64,000 nt of DNA from Chytridium lagenaria (Eukaryota > Chytridiomycota > Chytridiomycetes > Chytridiales > Chytridiaceae): contig JAHLKC010000051.1 in the NCBI GenBank assembly GCA_025449115.1, positions 124,001-188,000 on the forward strand. Reading direction: 5' to 3'. Every line of letters starts with the position of its first letter. Within the stretch, counting starts at the first letter, position 1. The position numbers were made by a program, and so were the translations under genes. This document shows, piece by piece, positions 21,558-33,909 of the stretch. The notes beneath the pieces were generated by a model. The model saw nothing but the letters and a program-made list of their open reading frames with translations. It had not been told where the DNA came from and made no database searches.

Positions 21558-21700
21558 TGCCGTGACACAGAAATAAAAACCGCAGCACACAAAATTCTCC
21601 GAGAATTTTTTGGAGAGGTTTTTATTGTGCTTGGGCAGTTTATTGGATAGCATCAGATTTTCTTCTTCTTTTTCGACTACGCGCATAGCAGCGCTTGTCG
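21552..21700 (+). repeat. Split direct repeat A, copy 2
   Basis: Second A copy, overlapping the end of B core copy 1 by the ATAAAC core. Its nested hairpin spans 21552-21643. It directly precedes the gag-like ORF and probably contributes the 5' transcript leader. Confidence 0.85.
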
Positions 21701-21755
21701 TCTCTCCCACGGCTCGTCTGAACACCTCATCCCTCCCCCCCTCTTCCTCTCTCCT

Positions 21756-24004
21756 ATGTCCCGTCCCTCCACCCCCTCGCTCCGTTCTTCCACTCCTCCT
21801 TCCATTGGGGACCCAATGAATCCCCCCTTTACTTCCTCTTTTGTTTCGGTTGACCTGGTCCCTCTAGAGTCCATGTCTAACACGGCCTTAAAGCAGGCTC
21901 TTAGTGCTTTGGGTCAAAGCTCCTCTGGGAATAAACTTACTCTGGCCCCTCGTCTCCTCGCGGCTCTCCTTTCTCTTCCTCGCCCTCCCCTTTCTCCGGA
22001 AGGTTCCTGGGACTTCCCTTTGGAGTCCCTCACGGGTCCCCCCTCATCGGCTCCCTCGTCGTCCTCTTCCTCCTCCGTACTTCCCTTCACGCCACTCGCT
22101 CCAAGCGAGGACGGGGAACTCCCTGCACCGGTCCGTCTCTCTTCCGCGACTTTTCCATTGTCTCTTATTCGCCCCGTGGCCTCTGCTCCTATCCCTGCGT
22201 TCCCTCCTCCCGTTGTCTCCTCTGCTCAGGTCCAACCTCCCGCTTCCTCGTCCATCCAGCCGCTTAGTGTTCCTATCCCTTCGGGTTCTTCATCTTCCCA
22301 GGTCCCTCCCCGACAGCTACTCTTCCACCTCCTGCTTTAGCTCCACCGGGTCCCATTCTTTCTCCAGGTATTCCTCCGGTCATTCCTCCTCCTCCCGGCC
22401 CATCAGCCATCTTCCAACGGTTCCTCCAGCGACTACTGAGTCACTCCTCCGCTCTCTTCTCTGGCCGCTTTCCAAGGCTCCTTGGCCCCTCCACCGGCAC
22501 CTGCCCCCGTCACCCCCCCCCAGCTCCTACGGTCTCTTCGGCTCCTCCTCCTGCGTTCTCTTCTCCAGGGGCCCCCTACTCGACATCGGCCAACACCTAT
22601 ATGATGAGCCTTTGTCGTGCGCTATTCTCCAGGTGTGTTCCTCGTATACACTTCCCATTTCTTCTTTCCTTTCTATCCAAGGCCTTCCCAAACAGAGGAT
22701 GTGATTAGGTTCTCCCTTCCCTTTGGGATGGGATTCATAGACCTTTTGACTATTGCCTTTCTTTCTTTGTTTCTCTGTTTTGGCCTTTCATTGTTCCATC
22801 TGGTCTCTCTCTTTGCTGGATCCCTCTAGTTTCTGGCACGTCACCTTTCCTGGCTCCACACTCTTCGGTCTATGGCCTTCCTCGCCTCCTATAGGTCTCA
22901 TCATATCTCTTTCGCTATGTCTGGCCTCTTTCGTCCCTCCGCCCCATGCGGTGGACAGTTTTCGCAGTTCCGCAGCCCTTCCGTTTCATTCCGGGCTCTT
23001 GCTCCTTTCCTCGCTTAGGTCTCCAATTTTGGCTCTCCTAAAGTGATACGTTCTCTCTCCTGGGTCTCTCGCTTCCCAGCTCATCTCGAGGAGGGCTCGT
23101 GGTTTAATTCCCACCTCTTTTGTAAATTTTGGCGTTCCCGCTCCTATTATTCGCGTCTAATTTATCGCTCCATCAGAGCCTTCCACCCACCGCACCAGCG
23201 GGTATGTTCGCTCACGTCCTTCGCGACCTTCTGGCAGAACACGGTGCCGCTCTTTTAAACCCGATTGGGTGTCCCGGCCGGTAGTTCATTCTCCTCTCCA
23301 AAAGCGTTGTCATCAAAGCTTCTCGCTCTTCATTCCCATATGCAATCCATGACCACGTCGCATGGCTTACCGGGTGCCGATCTAATTACTCCTCGCCGCA
23401 TTACAAATTGCGCCCCAACTTGCTCAGACTATTTCTACCACCCTCTCACACTGCACGGCATCTCAACTCGTTCACTACTTCGCGTCTGTCCTTAAGGTTG
23501 GTCAGATTGACCCATCGGTGGTTTCCGCTCGTCAATTAGCCGATGATTTGGCACTATCTCGTTCCAAGGACTTGCGTTCTCTGGGTATGCCGGCATCCTC
23601 TTCTTCCTTAGACAAACGCCCTCTTTGCCGTCATTGCTCTTCTTCCGAGGATCATGTGTATGAGGATTGCCCCCTCCCATGTGGCCGCCGTTATTGTGGT
23701 CTCCGCTCGTGTCCGAGGTTCTCGGCGTCACATTCCTTCAACGCGGGCGGGTCAGAAGGGTTTCTCGTCGCGACGAGGCCCTTACAATTCATCTTCCAAC
23801 TACTCCTCCCGCTACGGCGGTCGCTCGGGTCGCTTTTCGTCTCAGTACGACCGCAATGACAGATCCGATCGTCGAGATTCTCAAGGCCAACATTCTCGCT
23901 TTCGGAGTGGGGACCGCAATGACCGTCCCGATGACCGTACTCGCGATAAGGGTCCGTCCTCCCGTCCTCGTGATGACAGACATTACTCCCCCCCGCGCCG
24001 CTGA
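21756..24004 (+). pseudogene. Ngaro-like gag-type ORF with SAP-like segment and CCHC knuckle
   Basis: The first 194 codons (21756-22337) form a Ser/Pro-rich protein. A segment near residues 38-75 (NTALKQALSALGQ, SGNKLTLAPRLLAAL) has the spacing of a SAP DNA-binding helix pair. Further downstream, after frame changes, comes a CCHC zinc knuckle (C at 23626, CRHCSSSEDHVYEDC, to 23670). An RG/RD-rich basic tail follows (RYGGRSGRFSSQYDRNDRSD), ending at TGA 24002-24004. Knuckle plus basic tail suits RNA binding in the particle. At least three frame shifts separate these parts, so the present copy is defective or mis-sequenced. SAP similarity is my reading of the pattern and unverified. Confidence 0.6.
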
Positions 24005-24285
24005 GCCTTGATCTGGTGTTTACCTTCCATCCGGCCTTTTGTTTCTTTGGGGTTTTTCGTCCCCTTTTCCTTCTCGTTTATCTCGTTTATGTGTTTTCGC
24101 TGGCTGGCTCAGCCGCCTTTTGCAGCATGAATTGCCATCCTCCCTTATCTCCTTCTTCTTTCTTCGATTTGGCCGAAAGGATACCACTATGTCGTTTTCC
24201 CGGCCCCCATTATGTTATGCAGATATACATTTCCGCTCTTGACGTACTACGCAGTGGGTCACAATCCCAATAAAAAATCTTTTCA

Positions 24286-26093
24286 ATGCCTCCATTTCCT
24301 TCGGCTTGGTGCAGTTTTGATGGCACCCCCCGCCCTGCTCCGTCTTTTTCCGCCATGGAGTCTACACTGGATGACGCTCTTAACGGCACTCACATTCCAT
24401 CTCTCAACGATATATCCTTTCCCTCCTCCGATTCCTTCGTCGCAGGCTGTGTGAATTCTTCCCGTTTGGACTTCTGGCGCCGCATCACTGCTGCTTCTCC
24501 CCCAGACACTGCATCATCTATCCTTTCCTGGGTGGAACATGGAGTCCGGATCGAGTCTTTCTTCCGCCCGTTTAAGGGTCTCCACCGTAACAGATCGTAT
24601 GACTCTCCTCTCCCTCCAAGGAAGGTTTTTCCACAACCCAAAGTTCAAACCAACAGAGTCTTCCTTCATTACAAAGGCCACGATGGATGAACTTGCGAAT
24701 GGCACTCGCATCATTGTGGGACCCACAAACTCTTCGACACACACCCCATACATCGTTTCTCCTACGGGTTTAGAACCTTCCAAACCACGGAAGTTCGACG
24801 ACTGCACGTTCCTCAACTTGTGGATGGCTCCTCCACATTTCTCTCTGGAAGGCATCACCTCCCTTACCTCTTGGGAATCTACGTGCGCGTCCGTTATCGA
24901 TTTAAAATCAGCTTTCATGAATATTCCGCTTCACCCGTCTTCTCGCAAATACTTCGGCACTCGAGCGGTCCTGGACGATGGTATCGAATACTTCCTTTTA
25001 GCCACGGTCCTGGTTTTCGGATGGTCCCCTTCCCCATTTGTTTGCCAAACGCTGGTCAACGCGATTGTGGTTTACGCTCGTTCCTGGTCTATCCCTTGCC
25101 AGGTTTATATTGACGATTTCATCGTTGGACCCAGATCTCGCCGTATTCGCTTCTCTCACTCAACTCGCACTCAGGAAAGCGTCTCTATATTCTGTTTGCT
25201 CCTTGTTTTATCCGGCTTCATCCTTTCGCTGTCCAAATCCCGTCCCATTCCCGTCGGCAACCCCCTATATCTGGGATTCATCATCGATTTTGTCTCTCGT
25301 CGCTTTGTCATCCCTGACGCCAAGCGCGTTTCCTTTCTGTCCTTGGTCAACTCAGCTCTTCAACTCAACGCATCCCACTGTCCTTATTAGAGCGGATTGC
25401 GGGTAAATGCGCTCATTTTTCGCTGATCCTCCCTGGGGTTTATCCTTTACCCGCTCCATGTATCTGGCGATTGCCCTGGCCCGACGCAACCACCACCATT
25501 TCATTACCTCCTCTCCCGAGTTGGTAATGGAGTTTCACGAATGGCTCCGTGTGGGCTACCGGATCCCCGCGAATTCTCGTCTTTCTGGTTGCAACCTTCT
25601 CACGCCTGCTCCACACCGATGCCAGCGACTTCCGCTGGGCGGTATTCTTCACTCGGCTCTTGGCATCCCGGACACTCGTGTCGGAGAGGACTTCGGCGAT
25701 GATTACCTTCCTTCCGCGGGCGTCTCCATTAATATCCGCGAGGCACTGGCTTGTGCCAACGCCCTGTCCCGTCTCCTCCAGCTTTGGAACGCGATGGATT
25801 GATGTATCGGTCCAGAATCTTACCCTCCAGGAGGCGCTGGCTCAAAACCCCCTCCATGCTGGGTGGATTCTGGCGTCGACAACATGGGCCTCTTCCTGGC
25901 ACTCTCCAAGGGTTCCTCGCGCTCTCCTCTCTTGAACTCCATATTGCAGCGCATTTGGCGCCTCGCCCGTCTTCACAACGTGGTCCTCCGTTTCCACCAC
26001 ATACCCGGCAAGCTCAATATCGAAGCTGACGCTATCTCTCGGAGGATTCTTCCGGCGACTACCGTATCTCCGACGCGTCCTTTTCCCATCTGA
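24286..26093 (+). pseudogene. Ngaro-like reverse transcriptase / RNase H ORF
   Basis: The RT palm motifs are clear: SVIDLKSAFMNIPLHPSSRK (24890-24950), then FVCQTLVNAIVV, then the catalytic YIDD at 25106-25117. A downstream block, LLERIAGKCAHFSLILPGVY, is frame-shifted near 25380. The RNase H part follows with LLHTDASDFRW (about 25605-25640) and VDNMGLFLALSKGSS, closing with NVVLRFHHIPGKLNIEADAISRR (to about 26045). The DIRS-type RT/RNase H order is kept. Frame changes at about 24540-24700, 25380, 25650 and 25860 interrupt the chain. The second Asp-Asp pair of RT is intact in sequence. Confidence 0.78.
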
Positions 26094-26548
26094 ACCATCT
26101 TTGGGGCCCGTTTGATATCGATGGCATGGCTTCACGTCATAATCGACGTTGCCGGGACTTCATCTCCCGATATTTTGACCCTGAGGCCATCACGACGAAC
26201 TTCCTTTCTTGGTCTCCTCCTGCCTTCTTTCCAGACCCGGTTTTATACCTTTATCCCCCTTTCCCGATGATACCGTCGGTTCTTAATCATCTTCGTTCCC
26301 TTCGTCTTGTCGCTATTATTGTTCTTCCCGTGCGTTGGGACTCGTGGTTCCCTCCCCTTATTCCATACATCAAGGACTCCGTGGTGCTTGGCCTTCGCGG
26401 TGACACCAACGTTATATCCGGGTACAATACCACTTCCAAATCGATTCAACCGATTGCCCTTCCATGTACTCTTAAGGCCTTCTGGTGTGATTTCTCACCC
26501 TTTTAGGGCATTGCTCCTCCCTCTCTCCTTTCTCCTAGCGTAGTTCCT

Positions 26549-27790
26549 TTGTACCCATCCTTCTTTCTGACCGTGTTTCTTTTGTATAAGCCTGTCAATG
26601 AAGATTATATTCTCTCCCGACTGGCAGCCTTGACCGCTTTCCGTTCATCATTACCCAAATTTCGGGACCGAGAGGCCGAATTACGCCGGTTTAACCTTTT
26701 TCTCTCACGCTGTCGTCAACCTATACCTTGGTACTCAGCCACCCCCACTCACGTCATCCGTTACCTGATCGATAAGGATCATGAGGCCTCCACCCAGTAT
26801 CACCAACGCGGATGCCCACATGCCGGCTCTGCGGCGTCCCGGTCTCGCTCAATCGCCGCATGCTCACCATCTTCCTGCCCCTCTCCCGCGTCTTGTCCAC
26901 ACGCCCAGGTTCCGTACGACCCTTCGGTGTGTCCAGTTAGAGCAGCCCCAGAGGCCCTACGTACGGCCCGCAGCCGCCTCAAGACAGCCTTCCACGCTTC
27001 AGGTTTCGTTGATCCCTGGTCATCTGACATTTCGTCAACCCGGAACCCCACGGACTCACCGGTGGTCGACGATTTTTTGGATATCGTCTCCTGGGAAGCC
27101 GCCCAGGCCTTCGTTATGCCAGTGCAGGCGACCCCAGTCTTTTCCAACACCACCCAGGTCGCAGCTGATCTTCTCTTGCAAGACGCTAACTCTTTTGCGC
27201 GTCAACGAGACGCAGCATCTCCATTTCGACGACTGGTTCTCCTTCAACTGCGGTGCGCTTTTACTTCTAGCCGCAGCCTCCGGCCGTCGCGCAGGAGACC
27301 TCGTCCGCCTTCCTCCTGCGGGGGTTTGGTCTCTTCCGTCCCATGCCGGCGTCATGCTTATTTTTAGTGAACACAAGACACGCTCCGCTACAGGCCTGGT
27401 CCACAGGGTCCCTATTTTATGCTCTACCTTGCCCGAGGCATGCCCAGTCTTAGCACTCCTTCTTTACGTCCGGGAGGCCTCGTTCCTCGGCCACCCTATC
27501 TCAGGTTCCCCATATTTCTTTCCATCTATCTCTCACAAATCGATATGCACCAAACGCAATCTTTCGGTTTCTTCGGCCAACACACGTCTACGCCCGATTT
27601 TTTCCGCCGCAGGAATCCCCTTTAGCTCCCTCGCTGGTACACGCGCGTGGCAGCGGCCATCACCACACGTCTTTCATCAGAGGCCATTACCGCTACGATG
27701 CAAAAGGGCGGCTGGGCTTCTCCCGACACCGCAGCCCGGTATTCATCCTTTCATCGGCCATAGCCCACCTTCCCCCTAACACATCATCCC
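26549..27790 (+). pseudogene. Ngaro-like tyrosine recombinase ORF
   Basis: N-terminal SAM-like segment: LSRCRQPIPWYSATPTHVIR (26700-26765). The catalytic half includes LLLAAASGRRAGDLVRLP with the first catalytic Arg (about 27265-27325) and EHKTRSATGLVHRVPI. The closing box ITTRLSSEAITATMQKGGWA, SPDTAARYSSF (about 27660-27750) carries the second Arg and the presumed Tyr nucleophile. The first and third parts are in different frames from the middle, so at least two indels are present. This enzyme would circularise and integrate the cDNA at the ATAAAC core (inference from family and repeats). Confidence 0.75.
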
Positions 27791-28027
27791 TGTCTGTGTT
27801 GTCTTCTTGGCTTCGGGATTACTCTGAGTTTGCTTTCTGCACAGCCCGCGGAATTTCTACTTGGTCTTCACATTTGTTATAACCTTTCGGCTCCCTCCTT
27901 CCTTTATGTTCCAAATTTCCCTTCACTTTCTCGCGTTCGCGTTTCTTCTTCCTTACTTTCTCACCGGTTGCCGTGCCCTCGTCGCATTGGTTTCAGTTTT
28001 GGAGGCGTCGTCGACTCCGGGCACGGC

Positions 28028-28072
28028 TGAGGTGTTTTCTCCACTACTGAACCGTAGTGTATAGGCATAAAC
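28028..28072 (+). repeat. Split direct repeat B core, copy 2 (right terminus)
   Basis: Identical to 21513-21557. The host sequence resumes after ATAAAC at 28073. The preceding 60 bp differ from those preceding copy 1, so only the core is shared. Confidence 0.85.
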
Positions 28073-28403
28073 CAGTTAAACACTCCACAGAGAAAGTTGC
28101 GTGGGTCAGCGAGTCATCAAACGAAGGGCCCTTATTAGTGGAAGAACTTGCACTAAAAAAAAAATTAGCATAACATGGCAACTAAGGTACATTTCAATAA
28201 CTAGCATCAACACAAAAAAGCTACACGTATTCATCGTCAAACAAGTTTATTTACGAGAAAAAAACATCTTAAATGGAAACAAACGAAAAAAAAAAAACAA
28301 CAAAAACAAACAAAGCAAAAAACAATAGACAAAACTCCCAATATTCAGCAACTAGGCAATTCTCCAAAATACATCCACCCCATTAAAAAAAAATAAATGC
28401 ATA

Positions 28404-31400
28404 TCAAGAAACAGAATGAATGCAGATCAAAAAAAAAAAGATCAGAAGAAGAAGAAGGATAGCTACAAAAAGAAAAAAAAGGGGGTTTTCAACGACGCTC
28501 GCGACCATAAATTGGAGCCACAAGAATCCAATAGTAAGGAAACTAAAAACATGATGACGAGCCGCTGAACATCCTGCCAAATCCTTAGCATTAAACCCAA
28601 AAGTCTGCAAGATGACGGCTCCGGGTACCTTTACACCAAAAAACCCCAATTAATATCCATTTTGTATATGAAAAAAGCAAAAAAAAAAAGCTAAAACTCT
28701 TTGAACAAAAAAACCAAAAACACTCACATCAATCTTCAACCAAACTTTGTTTCAAACAAGGTCAACCCATTTCACTCATTCACTACCAACGCCTCCAACG
28801 CACAATTAAAGAAACTAAACGTCTGCACCCAAGTCGCATAAACAGGTACAGTCCCCTTATTCAACAACAACCCCCCAAACAACATCTCAAATAGCATCAC
28901 AAGCGTAGCAACAAGTGACGCCATGGCAGGCTCCCTAAATACAATACTCAACATCATGCAACATGACGCGGCGGTCAAATTAAACATGATGAGAACAAGG
29001 AGGAAACGAAGGAGAAACCACACGTCTTCCGCGCGGAGACCAATCATATGGTAGCAGATCAGACCGAGGATGATGGGCGGGATCACGCGGAGGGGAAGCA
29101 TGTCGAAGAGAACTTTGGAGGTAAAGTAGGTAATAGGTTGGTAGTACCGATTAGCGCGTTCACGCACAAAATAAGTCGTTCCGCCGCAAAAGCCTATAAA
29201 AAAAAACGATTAAGTCCTTTAGGCAACCTTTCTTTTGGTAAAATAAAATAAAATAAAACGCACCTGCATACTGCTCAAACATCCAAACCCAAACAACGCA
29301 CAAATAAAGAAAAACAACCCCATCCGATTCTGAAACCCTCCAATATCATTCTTAACTCTATAAAACAGCAATCCACAAATCCCCGCTACAACTACACTAA
29401 TCACATAATGCGTCCTCAATAAATCTGGGTTCCTATACAAATTCTTGAATGTCCTTCCGCTCAAAATCTTAAACTGAGTCCACGCCGTCGGTCGATTCTC
29501 CGCAACAGCTCCATTCAAGTTCCCCCACAACCTATTCAACGTCGTTGACTCCGCAATGCTCTCCCTAAAGGAGGCCATGGAGCTAAAAGACCTTCCTCGA
29601 CGATGGCCATTAGGTCAATGGATGACGTTGGGGTCTCAGCGGCTGCAATGGAGGCGGCAATCTCGTTCTTGACGAGCGAGTACATAGGAGACTGTAGGTA
29701 TCCTTGCACAAGAACGTTCAGGTGATTGCTACCGTCGTTGACGCTGGGTTCGACAACAGTAGATGAACCTCCCGGTGACGCCAATCTCAAACTGGCCGCT
29801 AGCATCAGAGGAGGTGGAAAGGGGTCTGCTACCACTAGCAGCTGCAATACCACCTGGTGAAGTGCTGAAAAGACCATTAAGGTTACGTCGACGTTTTCCT
29901 ACACCAGGTCGAAGTACAGGGGTTCTCTGAATGTTTTCAATAGATGTGGAGGAAGGGAAACGGGCGTTCGATCCGTTGTTGGAAAGAGATCCACTTCCCG
30001 CTCCGGTGGCCTCGCTCGAAGATGGTGCTTCGGCGGGGAACTCTTCACGGACAATGTAGTCTGAGGCTACCAAGCCGTTGTAACCGGGATGGTCTTCATC
30101 TTCATCGTCACTCAACGGGTCTCTTCTCAGTAGAGGTGACCCATTTTTGAGCGGGACAGTCTCCACTTTAAACGGATGACGAGGCGTGAAAAGAAGCTCC
30201 TCTTGTTGTAGCCGGATGCTGGATCTTCTGCGTCTCTCAAAGGGCGATGCCCTTGGTTGTTCGCCTTCTGCTCTGGGGATCGTCTACCTCTATCTGAGGA
30301 GTCGCGGGTACCAAAAGGATCTATAGAACCAACGGGGGTTCCGGACGAGCCGACAGCGTGCATCGTCAAATCAACTAGAAGATAACAAATTATTAACATT
30401 AATGTTCCATACCAACTAACGAACATATGCAATTACGACCACATACCGAGATAGTCAGCAATATTGAAACCCAAGGGACAATTGAAGCCAAGATTCGAGA
30501 AATGATCTATCGCTTGCTGCTGTGCAGGTCCAGCGTAAACCAACCGTCCCTTTGCCAGAAGCGCAAGATGGTCGAACAATGCATAAATATTTGATCGGGG
30601 TTGATGGATTGTAAATAGTACAGTCCTCTGATAGTTACGAGCCAGCGAAACCAAGCACTCAATAACATTGTAAGCATTGTAAGAATCAAGACCTATTGAT
30701 GTAAAGAGATCAGATCATAACGCGCTATAGATCATGAAAAAACTAACCCGAAGTCGGTTCATCCAGGAAAAGAATACTCGGGCTTGTGACAAGCTCGCAT
30801 GCAATAGACACGCGTCGTTTCTCTCCGCCACTAATTCCCCTAGATCCTACACGAAAGTGAGAATCGGGCTTCGCAAGAAAAAAATATATATACCAGCTTT
30901 GCCAATTCGTCTATTAGCAATATGCACGATATCTAATTCCATCATAGTCTCTTCAACTCGCATCTTCTGGCCTCATACGTCATGGTGCGAGGTAATCTGA
31001 GTAAAGCAGAGTACATGATAGTCTCGTAAACTGTTAATGTGTCCATCAAAGTATCCTCCTGGTCAACGTAACTATATGATGAAATTAATACCATTACCAC
31101 TGTATTCCACATACCCAATGATCGATTTATAATCATCATCGCTCATGGTTTTTCCGTTCACTAAAATTTTACCACTAATAATTCCAGCTTTGTTGCGCTT
31201 TGCGAGAATATCCAACAAAGTGGTTTTACCAGCACCTGAAGCGAAAAAGTAATATGAATATTTAAAAAATTAAAAACTTGGAATCTTTGTAATAGTAAAA
31301 TTCAAACGATATTCACCTGAACCGCCCATGATAGCCATAACTTGTCCAGGCCGGACACATCCTGAAACACCTTCTAGGACAAAAAACTTGTTTCGGGTTC

Positions 31401-33402
31401 GGTTGCTTTCATAACCATACACACTGCTCGTTTCTGCAGCATCATCTGATAATAAAGGAACGCTGTCCTCTCCACCATCACCTGCATTCGCAGGCTCACC
31501 ATTTGCGCCTCTCGAGTCCTGAGCATTACCGGTAGGAGACTTCACTTTGGTATCAATCGCATACCCAAGATCCCGAAAAGATCAATGAGCACGGCGTGTG
31601 GCCCGCCATCATCGCCCGGCGATGCATTTCCTCCATTTCCTCATCACCGTCGTCACCCACCCTGAAAGTAGAAGTTTGGAATTGCGATCGTTCAGATTTG
31701 TTTTGAATCCAGTTGATGCTGACAAGCACGAGGGCGACGATGCCAAGACCAACTACCATCATCCCGCCAATCATGAAGGGGGTAAATGCGGTTCCGGGGG
31801 CTGGAGGGGTATAACCTGGTATTTGAGTGACATGAAGGCATTCACCGGAAACGCATGCAAGGCTAAAGTAGTCCTCCTTGCTGATCAAGGATATCAATGA
31901 ATTCATGTGGGGTTCTAAAAATTAAAGGGAGTATTAACAGCCAGACAGGGTATTTATCAACAACCTTCAAACTTGCAACTATGATTTCCGTTGTCTCCGG
32001 GATTTTCGACGCAGGTGTAAGTCATCGGTCCAGTGGGTCCCTCTTCGTCATCTGTCATCCAGTCGGTCAGATCAATGGAGCCAGGCTCCCCACAGAGCGT
32101 CCGTTTGGGCAAGCAGCGGCAATCCATATGCTCGCATGTATACGTGGAAATATTCTTCGCTGGTAATTGGTCTACCGAGAAAATGAGAAATACGGTTTTT
32201 GAAGGCGTTACGCACCAACTTTGAAAGAGCAATCTCGCATATGACAGTAAAAACTCTCTGATCCTGCCACCCAAAATTGAAAATCGCACTCCTTGTCTCT
32301 AACATCACACGTAAAAGTAACTTCTGCGCTTTTCTTTAGGTTTTTTACTACACCTTCATCTATTAGAAGCAACGTTTCCTATGTTAGCCTCGACTTTTCA
32401 GATTGTAAATGAGCTTACTGGTAACTTGGCATTGCATAAAGTTTTGCTTAACGGCCATTGTGCTCTTATAGCAAACACCAGGAAGATCTCCGATAATCAT
32501 GCGACTGCAGACATCGTCTTGGGCACACACTGTTGGAATGCGGTCAGTTGCATTACCGAAAACAAATCAGCGCCGCCATCAGCAATGACAATGGATAGAC
32601 TTACCATTGCAGTTATTCCCAATCCATCCGTCGTCGCACTTACAATACTGCTGTCCAGCAGGAATTTGATGCCGTTGGTCCCCATCAGCTAGAGAATCGC
32701 ACACTGTTGCAAAAGGATATACAAAAGGTACGTAAGCGCTCATATCGCATCTTAAATAGCATTCGCAAGGAATAAAAATGGTGTTGGACTCTGCTCGCGA
32801 ATAATGCAAGTAAAAGTATATTTTGCTCGCTCCGCTCGCCCGCATATTGAAGTATCAAATTGGCCCGCTTCCCTCGCGCATAACAATAACATTGAACATA
32901 TATATACTGCTCGCTCTACTCGCTGTTAAGGAAGAGCAACAAGAGCTTTCTCGTCCTCTGGAAAAGTAAACCCTTTTTGGCCATTCAGTTTTCGGCGAGT
33001 GGTCGGTGGGAGTCAACGCGGTTGAAAATGAGGAATAAGAGCTATCTCGCCTGCGGCGACCGTGCGTAGCGAGATGATATTCATATAAATTGCCTCTCCG
33101 AGGCCAGCTCGCCTTTGCGCCTTCGGCGATTCACTATCAGCTCGCGGATGGATGGTAAAACCCTTACATGGTACTGAGCAATCATCGCCGCCAAAGCCGG
33201 GTGGACATTGGCACTTTCCATTAACATCGCTGCAGTTGGTGAAATGAACACAAGGGAAGGCCGATAGGTGACAATCGAAACAGGGCGGACACTCTTCAGG
33301 ACGGAGTGTTTTCACAAGCAACGGATTTGCTGGTGAAGCATAAGGGTCGTCCAGCAAACTTAGTGGTGGACGATATGCAGCCAGCCTTGGAGGAACAGCC
33401 AT
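28404..33402 (-). CDS. ADP1-like ABC transporter (ABCG/WDR-type half-transporter with EGF-like ectodomain), several frame breaks
   Basis: Multi-exon minus-strand gene. The N-terminal ectodomain has EGF-like modules ([29 protein letters not shown]) and further Cys-rich segments. A membrane helix follows ([20 protein letters not shown], about 31690-31770). The nucleotide-binding domain has Walker A GGSGAGKTT split by an intron (about 31225-31325), the signature [13 protein letters not shown] (about 30800-30845), Walker [11 protein letters not shown] and H-loop FTIHQPRS. After an acidic linker comes a six-helix ABC2 membrane domain (29580-28770). This order matches yeast ADP1, a permease of unknown substrate. 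Single-base frame breaks occur near 31585, 30185, 29775, 29605 and 28745, and an in-frame TGA lies at 28772-28774. Either a recent pseudogene or sequencing error. Confidence 0.8.
32710..33165 (-). other. Unusually long intron with GCTCGC repeats in the ADP1-like gene
   Basis: The gap between the exon ending in the first EGF module and the next exon ([11 protein letters not shown]) is about 450 nt, against 50-70 nt for most introns here. It contains repeated GCTCGC boxes (for example CTCGCTCCGCTCGC near 32826) and no conserved coding sequence. Exact splice sites are approximate. Confidence 0.45.
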
Positions 33403-33909
33403 TGTTTAGCTTGAGATTGAGTTGGATGTTATGTATGGATGGATGGATGGATGACAAGCGATAAGGGTGTTGTGTATTTCGAGGACGGCTCTTGGACTCT
33501 TGAACGATGACGACGGTCAAGATGATGAAGTGATGGGGTGGTTGGTTCCTTATGTGCCAATTGCTTTGAAGATGAATGACGGGCGTCAAAGGGGAGTATG
33601 TAACTGTAGTGGTGGTCTCTAGCGAGGCGCGTTGGGATGGTGTGAAGGAGGAGGTGGACTGGGTATATATATCTATTGAGGGGTGAGTTTGGTTCAGCAA
33701 AAACAGGGTATTTGTGCCACAGTCCGTCTCTGCTAAAATAAATATTTATTTTATTATTATTGTTTCTGCATTATCTATTATTAGTAATGTACTTTATTTT
33801 ATAGTTAATTATACATATGTAAAACCCATCACCATCTCTTCTGTCAATGAGGTCTTTCAGGATATATCGTTTTGTTTGGTTTTAGAGTAAAAGGTAACTA
33901 TGCATCTAT
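33403..33909. other. Divergent-side spacer with GGAT repeat
   Basis: 5' flank of the ADP1-like gene and 3' flank of the coiled-coil gene. It has a short (GGAT)n run at 33436-33454. The minus-strand frame at 33296-33700 is a shadow of the transporter's first exon and leader. Confidence 0.5.

Larger units (their letters stand above)
21223..28072 (+). mobile_element. Ngaro-like (DIRS-order) tyrosine-recombinase retrotransposon with split direct repeats
   Basis: The element encodes a gag-like protein, RT plus RNase H and a tyrosine recombinase in that order, and no DDE integrase. Terminal sequences are split direct repeats: A at 21223-21372, B core at 21513-21557, A again at 21552-21700, and B core at 28028-28072. 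Ngaro elements usually show A-ORFs-B-A-B; here the order is A-B-A-ORFs-B. The short shared sequence ATAAAC lies at the start of each A and the end of each B, and at both host junctions, so it is the likely crossover core. No target duplication is visible, as expected for recombinase integration. Every ORF contains frame breaks. Confidence 0.82.

Noticed and set aside
28101..28649. Frames beside the right end of the Ngaro-like element
   Set aside because: The plus-strand frame is low-complexity Lys/Asn from A-runs. The minus-strand one is the last exon of the ADP1-like gene and is counted there.
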